64,000 nucleotides of DNA. Origin: Chryseobacterium oranimense (GTDB taxonomy: Bacteria; Bacteroidota; Bacteroidia; Flavobacteriales; Weeksellaceae). The stretch is taken from contig NZ_FQWT01000001.1 in NCBI RefSeq assembly GCF_900129755.1, positions 992,001-1,056,000 on the forward strand, read 5' to 3'. Under the pieces are notes generated by a model. It ran no database searches. It saw only the letters and a list, made by a program, of their open reading frames with translations, and had not been told where the DNA came from. A program made the position numbers and the translations under genes. Positions within the stretch are counted from its first letter, which is position 1, and the number at the start of each line of letters is the position of its first letter. Of this stretch, positions 33,954 to 41,363 are shown in pieces.

Positions 33954-34957
33954 TAGGGTGCCTGTATTTTTGCCAGAATCCTGTTGATAATCTCTTCCGA
34001 TGAAATTTCTTCTGCTTCAGCCTCGAAGGTAAGACCAATTCTATGTCTTAGAACATCCTGTGCCAAAGCTTTTACATCTTCAGGAATTACAAAAGCTCTT
34101 CCTTTCAGGAATGCATAAGTTCTGGACGCAATAGCAAGGTTAATAGATGCCCTTGGAGAAGCTCCGAAACCAATATAGTTTTTAAGCTCAGAAAGTCCAT
34201 AATTTTCAGGATAACGGGTTGCAAAAACCATATCCAGAATATATTTCTCAATCTTCTCATCCAGGTAAATCTGGTTGATCAGTTCTTTAGCATCTACAAT
34301 ATCCTGCAGGGATATCACCGGTTTGATGACAGGTTGGTGAGAGGTAGAAACCATTCTCATGACCGTTCTTTCGTCTTCAAAATTAGGATAGTCTATCTTA
34401 CATTTCAGCATAAAACGGTCGCTTTGTGCTTCCGGCAGCAAATAGGTTCCTTCCTGATCGATTGGGTTCTGGGTAGCCAGTACCAAAAACGGTTTTGGAA
34501 GTTTCATGGTTTCATCACCAATGGTTACCTGCTTCTCCTGCATCACTTCCAGCAATGCCGACTGTACTTTTGCCGGCGCACGGTTGATCTCATCTGCCAG
34601 AACAAAATTGGCAAAAACAGGACCTTTTTTTATTGAAAAATCGTTGTCTTTGATATTGAAGATCATTGTTCCCACTACATCTGCCGGAAGCAGATCGGGA
34701 GTAAACTGAATCCTTGAAAATTCACCGTGAACAGCTTCTGCCAGGGTTTTGATCGCTAAAGTTTTTGCCAGTCCCGGTACTCCTTCCAAAAGGACATGCC
34801 CGTTACCTAAAAGACCTACCAAAAGGCGGTCTATCATATATTCCTGGCCAATAATCACTTTATTGATTTCCTGTCTGAGAAGGGAAAATAAGTAATTCTT
34901 TTCTTTTACTTTTTCCGTCAACTGGCGGATATCTTCAGCTTGATATGTATCTGACAT
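33953..34957 (-). CDS. MoxR family AAA ATPase
   Basis: This 334-residue AAA+ ATPase of the MoxR type has GVPGLAKT at 59-66 as Walker A, LADEINRAPAKVQSALLEVM as Walker B and sensor helix region, and NPIDQEGTYLLPEAQSDRF as sensor motif. It acts with DUF58 and VWA proteins as a chaperone or metal/cofactor insertion system. It is the first gene of the Bat operon. The ATG at 34957 is used. The frame upstream adds 15 residues that look like noise. Confidence 0.93.
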   Translation of the reverse strand: MSDTYQAEDIRQLTEKVKEKNYLFSLLRQEINKVIIGQEYMIDRLLVGLLGNGHVLLEGVPGLAKTLAIKTLAEAVHGEFSRIQFTPDLLPADVVGTMIFNIKDNDFSIKKGPVFANFVLADEINRAPAKVQSALLEVMQEKQVTIGDETMKLPKPFLVLATQNPIDQEGTYLLPEAQSDRFMLKCKIDYPNFEDERTVMRMVSTSHQPVIKPVISLQDIVDAKELINQIYLDEKIEKYILDMVFATRYPENYGLSELKNYIGFGASPRASINLAIASRTYAFLKGRAFVIPEDVKALAQDVLRHRIGLTFEAEAEEISSEEIINRILAKIQAP

Positions 34958-35190
34958 AGCTTTAATTAAAATAGGTGGTAAATTTCTGATAAATACTGGC
35001 ATTAATCAACATAATGAATGCCATATTAGAGTTAAAGTTTGTTAAATATTCCTTTATTAATAATGTATCCAAATAAGGAGCAGGAATTTGTGGTACTGAT
35101 TTCTTTTAAAACAGTTTGATTCTCTGAAGACATATTGATTTAATGACAACTCGTGTTATCATTGAAAGTATGGCAATAAATGTTTAAAAA

Positions 35191-36486
35191 CTAAAGTTTA
35201 GTAATGCTGATGGTAAAAACATTTTCCGGCATATCAACTGTTTCTTCATAAGCCCCGACATTTATAAAATAATCGGTTCCCGCAGTTGTTGTAAAGGTAT
35301 AGGTTTCTGCTGCGCCACCTCCGCCGTTATCTACCGCATTTACACAGGTCAGACTGCCGCATGCTCCGCTGTAGATATCCATCTGAGGGTCATAGGTACT
35401 ACCTGAAGGCATGGTTATTTTTACAGTAAACTGGCCACCGTCTCCGGTAAATTTAAACCAGGTTCCATCATTCATTGCATCAGGACACGTGGTTATAAAT
35501 CCGCTGTTGTTAGTGGCAGACATGGCATCACTCTGGGTATAGGTATAAGGAAATGCTGACGCTGCAAAAGCTCCGGAACATGCATCGTTGAGGGGTACAG
35601 GAGGAACCGTACTAAAAACAACATCCGAACAGCCTGAAGATTGAAGGTTTCCCGTAACGGAAGTAACTTTCAGATAATAACTGGTATTCGGGTTAAGAGG
35701 TATTGACGGAGAAAACTCGGTAGCATTCACTGTCTGCTGGTTAATAACATCAGTTCCTCCCGCGCTTGTTCCCAGTGAAACTTTATAAGAATCTGCTCCG
35801 GAAACAGGAAGCCATTTAAAATTTGGAGTTAAAGATATAAACTGGGCATTATTAACCGGGAAATTAACAAAAGGACATGCAGGAGTAGGCTTAGGCGTTA
35901 ATCCTGAAATGGTAACAGAAGATTTGTAATCCGCCCTTATTCCTCCGGGAGGAGATGCCGGGTCGATAACTGCACGGTCACCTTTATAATACAGGGTAGA
36001 ATTGGGAACGTGGGGATACACATGGAAAGCTTCGTCAAAATTATTAATATCAATACTCTGAGAATTTTCTTTTGCCGCAATGACCAGATTATCCGTGTTA
36101 TTATAAGCAAATGGCGTTGCCAATGTAATTTCAACCTTATTATTGGTCTTGGTCACTGTACCGGCAAACACCTGAGTGAGCTGAGAAGCGGGAATCCAGT
36201 CTGTTCCTGATGCAAAGGCTGTTTTTGAAGTATGCCCTATATAGACAGTCCAGTCCGAAGAATCATTGATAGTAGCCGAAGGATCTACATAAAATGTAAG
36301 GCCTGTGATATTTCCTGCAGCCGAAGCATTCAATTCCTGTTTAGGATAAATCTGCTGAACATAAGAATACGAAAAAAAACTACTTACCGGTGCCGTTCCG
36401 ACAGCCGGGCTTCCAATGTTTAAACTGATCTGGGCCTTAAGTACTGATATTATTGACAACAAAGATAAAAGTAGAATTTTTTTCAT
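35191..36486 (-). CDS. Secreted multi-domain protein with Fn3-like domain
   Basis: The 431-residue protein has a signal peptide, MKKILLLSLLSIISVLKAQ, and a beta-rich N-terminal part. A fibronectin-III-like domain follows at about 205-295 (WLPVSGADSYKVSLGTSAGG, then YYLKVTS), with a C-terminal PPC-like domain after it. The latter begins LNDACSGAFAASAFPY and resembles the small calcium-binding domains of bacterial secreted proteases. No T9SS sorting motif is visible at the end. It is divergent from a T9SS PNGase-like gene, across a 134-base gap. Confidence 0.75.
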   Translation of the reverse strand: MKKILLLSLLSIISVLKAQISLNIGSPAVGTAPVSSFFSYSYVQQIYPKQELNASAAGNITGLTFYVDPSATINDSSDWTVYIGHTSKTAFASGTDWIPASQLTQVFAGTVTKTNNKVEITLATPFAYNNTDNLVIAAKENSQSIDINNFDEAFHVYPHVPNSTLYYKGDRAVIDPASPPGGIRADYKSSVTISGLTPKPTPACPFVNFPVNNAQFISLTPNFKWLPVSGADSYKVSLGTSAGGTDVINQQTVNATEFSPSIPLNPNTSYYLKVTSVTGNLQSSGCSDVVFSTVPPVPLNDACSGAFAASAFPYTYTQSDAMSATNNSGFITTCPDAMNDGTWFKFTGDGGQFTVKITMPSGSTYDPQMDIYSGACGSLTCVNAVDNGGGGAAETYTFTTTAGTDYFINVGAYEETVDMPENVFTISITKL

Positions 36487-36620
36487 TATTAATAATTTAA
36501 ATTGAACGATTCGCTAATTTAATGATTAAATTTTAATTTTATCATTAAATTGTGAATTTTAATCAATACATAACAACACCTTATACTAATATTTAATATA
36601 TTTGTAATAAACACCACCAT

Positions 36621-37958
36621 ATGTATCAAAAACTACTTTTTCTGAGTATCCTTTTTGCAGGCCTTATGAAATCACAGACCACCAACAGAATGAATCTGAT
36701 TTCAGATGCAGTTTATTACGACGGGTATGCAGCCACAGTATCGAACCCTGTTCCTACAGGTCTCATCAGACTATCAAATACAAGATATACAAGAAAACTT
36801 ACAGACGCTGAGCTTAACTCTTTTAAAGCTAAAATTGCCATGAGAGTGACCATAGGTGCTCTGTGCGATAATTACGACCGTTTGGGAAGTGTTTTTTTAA
36901 CCATGGTCCCTAAAAGTCAGCCTACTTATACCATTGATGATACCAATGTGAAAAGAATTGAAGTGGGCAGATACATTACTCCCTTCATGAGTAAAAACCG
37001 TTCGCCTCTGGAGGTTCCTTATACATATGATTTAAGCAATCTGTACAGCATATTCCATGATGCTGCATTGCGTACCGCTTATGACATGTATATGGAACTG
37101 GATGTTTTTGGTGTTCCTTATGCAGCTCAGACTCAGGTCGCAGGATGTGCTGGCAGAATTGATGTTTTTTCCGGTTCACTTACTTTCTTTTCTACAGATA
37201 CAGGGGCTACTCCTACAGATTACAATGCGGTGGTTCCAATATTAAGTTATAACAGATTAAATAATTACAACAGCACTGATGTTCCGGGTGAAACCGTAAG
37301 AATTGTCAGCTTCAATCTTCCCAATACCGTTACCAACGCCAATTTTTTCGTCATCTCTACTCCTCATGGAGCCAACAGTGGCGGTGAAGAATATGTCAGA
37401 AGGCAGAACTATACGTATATAGATGATGTACAAATGCTTACCTATACACCCGGAGGAATTTCCTGCGAACCATTTAGGGTTTACAATACACAAGGCAATG
37501 GAATTTATGGGGCAACCCCAAGATCACTTACAGAGTGGACTTCCTGGAATAACTGGTGCCCGGGCAATTCAGTCCCTATCAGAGGGTTTACAATGCCAAG
37601 CATCACGGCCGGAAATCACACACTGAAGCATACGATACCCACAGCCGTTTTTAACCAGCAGCAAGGCGATGTATATTTATCTGTTTACATGCAGGGAAAA
37701 AGCAATGCCGCTCTGGATGTAAAAGACATTAAGACCGTAGATGTAAGCATATATCCCAATCCCACTTCTGACTTTGTGAATATAAGATCCAAGGCAGATG
37801 TAGCGTCAATCAGCCTTTTCAGCATCGATGGAAAAAAACTGGCTGAAATCCATGGTGAAAACAGGATAGATATTTCCGCTTACAGTACAGGAGTTTATTT
37901 TCTGAATATTGTTCTGAAAGATGGAATAACGTTTAAGCATAAGATCATTAAAAAATAA
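36621..37958 (+). CDS. PNGase F-like secreted glycoamidase with T9SS domain
   Basis: The 445-residue protein carries a signal peptide (MYQKLLFLSILFAGLMKSQ) and a peptide-N-glycosidase F-like domain. Family features are LCDNYDRLG at 81-89, where Asp83 or Asp86 would be the catalytic residue, IEVGRYITPF near 114-123 and HGANSGGEEY at 249-258 with acidic active-site residues. SCEPFRVYNTQGNGIYG near 279-295 belongs to the C-terminal half. The C-terminus (about 375-445) is a type A T9SS sorting domain (VSIYPNPTSD start, KHKIIKK end). PNGase F removes N-linked glycans. The substrate here is unproven. Confidence 0.78.
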   Translation: MYQKLLFLSILFAGLMKSQTTNRMNLISDAVYYDGYAATVSNPVPTGLIRLSNTRYTRKLTDAELNSFKAKIAMRVTIGALCDNYDRLGSVFLTMVPKSQPTYTIDDTNVKRIEVGRYITPFMSKNRSPLEVPYTYDLSNLYSIFHDAALRTAYDMYMELDVFGVPYAAQTQVAGCAGRIDVFSGSLTFFSTDTGATPTDYNAVVPILSYNRLNNYNSTDVPGETVRIVSFNLPNTVTNANFFVISTPHGANSGGEEYVRRQNYTYIDDVQMLTYTPGGISCEPFRVYNTQGNGIYGATPRSLTEWTSWNNWCPGNSVPIRGFTMPSITAGNHTLKHTIPTAVFNQQQGDVYLSVYMQGKSNAALDVKDIKTVDVSIYPNPTSDFVNIRSKADVASISLFSIDGKKLAEIHGENRIDISAYSTGVYFLNIVLKDGITFKHKIIKK

Positions 37959-38005
37959 AATAACCGGTGGCTGAGGATTTCGTTCAGCTGTCTATAATAA
38001 TACAG

Positions 38006-38037
38006 AACTCCCTTGATATTTTCTAGGGAGTTTTTTT
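38006..38037 (+). terminator. Terminator after the PNGase-like gene
   Basis: AACTCCCT at 38006-38013 pairs with AGGGAGTT at 38025-38032 around an 11-base loop, and seven Ts follow. Confidence 0.85.
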
Positions 38038-38168
38038 ATGTTTTACAAAAAAAACGTCATCATTAACATTTTTTTTCACGGTTTAAGAACATTTAATTCA
38101 ATCCTCTCTTCAAAAAATTGTCACTTCCAGTTTATTAAACTATTTTTGGTGATTAAAATTTTTGCAAA

Positions 38169-38642
38169 ATGAATTATCATTTTCAAGCACACAGACAAGT
38201 GAGAAAGAACCTTTTAAGTATTCTGCAGAACACTTCCCACGAAGATCTTCTGCTGATTCCTGACGGTTTCAACAACAATATATACTGGAATATTGCCCAT
38301 ACAGTGGCTACCCAGCAGCTGTTACATTATTATCTGAGCGGAAATCCTTTCAGAATTGATAAATATTGGATCGAAACCTACAAAAAAGGCACTCTGCCCA
38401 ACCTGAATGTACAAAAATCTGAAGTTGAGGATCTTGAGTTTTTACTCACTGAAACTTCAAAGATTTTAATGAAAGATTATGACAGCGATTTCTTTTCAGA
38501 TTACACACCCTACACGACAAGTTTCGGGATGGACCTGAAAAGCATCCAGGATGCCATCATCTTCAATAATATGCATGAAAGCCTTCATTACGGCTACATC
38601 ATGGCACAGAAAAGAGCAATACTCGGAGAGAAAGGAAGATAA
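38169..38642 (+). CDS. DinB family protein
   Basis: The 157-residue protein is a DinB-like four-helix-bundle protein (DinB_2 type), with NNIYWNIAHTVATQQLLHYYLSG-type helices and histidines at H49, H58 and near H138 that may bind a metal. DinB-like proteins are often thiol transferases or stress proteins. No activity can be assigned. It is the first gene in a stretch that ends at the four-helix-bundle gene and RlmB. Confidence 0.85.
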   Translation: MNYHFQAHRQVRKNLLSILQNTSHEDLLLIPDGFNNNIYWNIAHTVATQQLLHYYLSGNPFRIDKYWIETYKKGTLPNLNVQKSEVEDLEFLLTETSKILMKDYDSDFFSDYTPYTTSFGMDLKSIQDAIIFNNMHESLHYGYIMAQKRAILGEKGR

Positions 38643-38646
38643 TTAA

Positions 38647-38679
38647 GGTTTAAAGTTTAAGGGTTTAAAGTTTAAAGTT
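38647..38679. repeat. Left TTTAAAG repeat flanking the four-helix-bundle gene
   Basis: Four units of the GTTTAAAG/GTTTAAGG kind are packed into 33 bases directly before the ATG at 38680. An imperfect reverse complement lies after the gene at 39090-39123, so the gene is bounded by an inverted pair. Confidence 0.6.
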
Positions 38680-39072
38680 ATGGGAACAATAAGGAGATTT
38701 GAGGATTTAGAAATCTGGCAATTGTCCCGTGAACTTTGTAAAGAAATATATAATATTATTCAAGCGACCGATCTTAAAAATAATTTTAAACTTTGCAGTC
38801 AGATTGACAGTTCATCAGGTTCAATTATGGATAATATTGCTGAAGGATTTGAAAGAAACGGCACCAGAGAATTCATTCAATTTCTTTCCATTGCCAAAGC
38901 TTCTTGCGGTGAAACAAGATCACAGCTATACCGTGTTTTTGACAGAAACTTTATAAGTCAGGAATTATTTGAAACTTTACTTGAACGAACAGAAACTTTA
39001 AGCAAAAAGATTAGCTCTTTTATAAAATATTTAAAAATAACAGATTTAAAAGGAACAAAGTACAAACCTTGA
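38680..39072 (+). CDS. Four-helix bundle protein (S23/IVP type)
   Basis: The 130-residue protein is a TIGR02436-type four-helix bundle (the S23/intervening-sequence family). [20 protein letters not shown] opens the domain, and [18 protein letters not shown] with [21 protein letters not shown] is the conserved core. The family is known from insertions inside 23S rRNA genes and as scattered chromosomal genes in Bacteroidota. It is flanked by imperfect inverted repeats made of TTTAAAG-like units. Function is unknown. The base content is close to the neighbourhood. Confidence 0.88.
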   Translation: MGTIRRFEDLEIWQLSRELCKEIYNIIQATDLKNNFKLCSQIDSSSGSIMDNIAEGFERNGTREFIQFLSIAKASCGETRSQLYRVFDRNFISQELFETLLERTETLSKKISSFIKYLKITDLKGTKYKP

Positions 39073-39089
39073 AATTCAGTATAATCTCT

Positions 39090-39123
39090 GGACTTTAAAC
39101 ATTTGAACATTGAACCTTAAACA
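39090..39123. repeat. Right repeat flanking the four-helix-bundle gene
   Basis: The segment reads as degenerate CTTTAAAC/CTTAAAC units and is an imperfect reverse complement of the tract at 38647-38679. Between them lie the 393-base gene and little else. Confidence 0.55.
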
Positions 39124-39142
39124 TACAAACATAGACATTTCA

Positions 39143-39892
39143 ATGAAAGACGATTTTATTTTCGGGCTGCGTCCCGTAATTGAAGCTATAGAAGCAGGAA
39201 AAACGATTGACAAGATCTTTGTGCAGAATGCACTTCAAGGTCCTATTTATGCTGAGCTGAAAACAATTTTAGCTAAAAATAAAATTCGTCCCAACTATGT
39301 TCCTATTGAAAAGCTGAACCGTTTTACAAGAAAAAACCACCAGGGTGTAGTTGCCTTCATTTCAGACGTTCCTTTTCACAGAGTGGAAGATATTGTCCCG
39401 CAGTTATTTGAAGAAGGGAAAACACCTTTCCTACTGATCCTGGACAGGCTTACAGATGTAAGAAACTTCGGGGCGATCTGCAGGACAGCAGAATGTGTAG
39501 GCGTAGATGCTATTATTCTCCCTGAAAAAGGTGCGGCACCGATCAATTCAGACGCGATCAAAACATCTGCCGGAGCACTGTATAATATTAAGATCTGTAA
39601 GGAGCCGAATCTTGCCCATGCAGTAGATTTCCTTCAGCAAAGCGGTATTTCAGTATTTGCAGCTACCGAAAAAGCCCAGAAACTGATCTATGATGTAAAT
39701 TTCACAGAGCCTTGCGCCATCGTAATGGGTAATGAGGAAACCGGAATTTCTAAAGAAGTAATGCATCATTCGGATGAAAAAATAAAGCTTCCTATTGAAG
39801 GAAAAACGCAGTCACTTAACGTTTCTGTAGCATGCGGAGCCATCCTTTATGAAGCAGTAAGACAAAAAATGATAGCAGCTCCAAATCTTTAA
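39143..39892 (+). CDS. rlmB: 23S rRNA (guanosine-2'-O-)-methyltransferase RlmB
   Basis: This SPOUT-class 2'-O-methyltransferase of the TrmH family has 249 residues. It methylates G2251 of 23S rRNA in E. coli terms. DRLTDVRNFGAICRTAE in the middle is motif 1, VMGNEETGIS is motif 2 and SLNVSVACGAILYE is motif 3, which forms the trefoil-knot SAM site. The ATG at 39143 is chosen because upstream residues overlap the repeat tract and look unlike the family. The start MKDDFIFGLRPVIEA is typical. Confidence 0.92.
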   Translation: MKDDFIFGLRPVIEAIEAGKTIDKIFVQNALQGPIYAELKTILAKNKIRPNYVPIEKLNRFTRKNHQGVVAFISDVPFHRVEDIVPQLFEEGKTPFLLILDRLTDVRNFGAICRTAECVGVDAIILPEKGAAPINSDAIKTSAGALYNIKICKEPNLAHAVDFLQQSGISVFAATEKAQKLIYDVNFTEPCAIVMGNEETGISKEVMHHSDEKIKLPIEGKTQSLNVSVACGAILYEAVRQKMIAAPNL

Positions 39893-39984
39893 TCAGTCGG
39901 AACAGAAGTATTTTTGTGATGTTTTATGGTATCGTTATTGATGCAAAGAACAGAATCAATACAATTTAATTTAAAAAAAATCAA

Positions 39985-41034
39985 ATGAAAAACGTAGCAG
40001 CAGCAATGCTTATCTCATCTATAGCCCTTATATCTTGTAAAAAGGAAACGGCAACCATCACTAAAGTAGATCCTAAAACAGGAAAAACAGTTACTGTAGA
40101 AGTTCCTGCCGATTCTGTTGCTAAAGTGGCGGAAAACCCTGCGATTAAAGATTCTGCGGGAGTTTTCACCCAGACATTCAAGCTGGAAAAAGGTAAGACC
40201 TACCCTCTTACCACTTACCAGAGAGATGTAAAAACAATGGAGGACCCTCAGGGAAAAACCATTACCGCAACCAGCGAATCTACGGATGAAATGAATATCA
40301 CAGTCAATGATATCAAAGGTAATGTATATGATATGACGCTTAATCTGGTAGCTAAAAGAAACTCTCAAAGTGCCCAGGGAAAAACCGTGATCGTGGATAC
40401 AAAACAGGCTATTCCGAAAGAAGACGACCTGAAAATGATCTGGAACATCAATAAAGCCCTTACCAGCAATAAGCTTAACATGAAAATGGACACTAAAGGA
40501 AATGTGATCTCCATTACAGGTTTTGATCCTGTCTATGCTAAAGTTACAGCAGCCGTAGGAACACTTATTAAAGATGCCAACCAGAAAGCCAGCGTTGTAG
40601 CCAGCCTTAAAGAAACTTTCAATGAAAAAGTGCTGAAAGACCAGCTGAATAAAAATTTAACGATTATTCCTAAAAAAGGAGTGAAAATCGGTGAAAAATG
40701 GAGTACTTCTGAAAATGCCGACCCAAGCGGAAGCATTAAGGTAAATTCAAACTATGTATTGAAAAGCGTAGGAAACGGTACTGCGGAAATCTCCGTAACA
40801 GGAGGAATTCCTAAAAAAACGGAAAAGAAAACGCAGGGACCAATCACCCACAGCCTTAGCAGCGAGCTTTCCCAGAACGGAACCATTAAGTTTGACCAAA
40901 GTACAGGATGGATCGCCAACCAGAACATCGATGTAAAAACTACACAGATCGAGACTATTTCAGACGGAAAGCAGTCGCAGTCTATGAAAAGTACATCCAA
41001 ATCTTCTGTAATGGTAAATCCTTCTTCAAAATAA
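39985..41034 (+). CDS. Lipoprotein, DUF6263-like
   Basis: This 349-residue lipoprotein has Cys18 (LISC) as acylation site. The mature part resembles the DUF6263 family: KLEKGKTYPLTTYQRDVKT near residues 68-86, then a domain with VDTKQAIPKED and GEKWSTSENADPSG. It may be an envelope protein that binds an unknown ligand. It ends 73 bases before a DUF4834 gene, with a long inverted repeat in between. The family function is not known to me. Confidence 0.78.
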   Translation: MKNVAAAMLISSIALISCKKETATITKVDPKTGKTVTVEVPADSVAKVAENPAIKDSAGVFTQTFKLEKGKTYPLTTYQRDVKTMEDPQGKTITATSESTDEMNITVNDIKGNVYDMTLNLVAKRNSQSAQGKTVIVDTKQAIPKEDDLKMIWNINKALTSNKLNMKMDTKGNVISITGFDPVYAKVTAAVGTLIKDANQKASVVASLKETFNEKVLKDQLNKNLTIIPKKGVKIGEKWSTSENADPSGSIKVNSNYVLKSVGNGTAEISVTGGIPKKTEKKTQGPITHSLSSELSQNGTIKFDQSTGWIANQNIDVKTTQIETISDGKQSQSMKSTSKSSVMVNPSSK

Positions 41035-41045
41035 TTGAATTAAAA

Positions 41046-41088
41046 AAGTTTCCGGGTCAGAATGTTTATATCAATGATCCGGAAACTT
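41046..41088. terminator. Hairpin between lipoprotein and DUF4834 genes
   Basis: AAGTTTCCGG at about 41047-41056 pairs with CCGGAAACTT at about 41079-41088 around a 22-base loop. There is no T run, so it may be a weak terminator or an RNA-stabilising element. Confidence 0.45.
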
Positions 41089-41107
41089 TGAATTTAAATC
41101 AGAAATT

Positions 41108-41335
41108 ATGAAGTACATTCTTGAGTTAGTACTCACGGCTATTATTATTTTCTTTGTCTGGAATATCCTGAAAAGGATTTTTTTTAAAACCTTTTACAGC
41201 TACAGGTTCAATAATCCTAAAGAAAATAGTAAGCAGCAGGATATACACAACTTGAATAAGAATAAACAGAACCTCAACTGGGACGCAGAGACAGTTGACT
41301 ATGAAGAGGTAAAAGAAACTAAAGACAAAAGGTAA
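41108..41335 (+). CDS. DUF4834 family membrane protein
   Basis: The 75-residue protein has one N-terminal span (residues about 4-20, YILELVLTAIIIFFVWNIL) followed by a highly charged tail ending ETKDKR. The family DUF4834 is small, found in Bacteroidota and of unknown role. It is 28 bases upstream of the yfhO-type gene and is likely co-transcribed with it. Confidence 0.8.
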   Translation: MKYILELVLTAIIIFFVWNILKRIFFKTFYSYRFNNPKENSKQQDIHNLNKNKQNLNWDAETVDYEEVKETKDKR

Positions 41336-41363
41336 TTCCAAGAAATAAAAGATAATAACCCAC

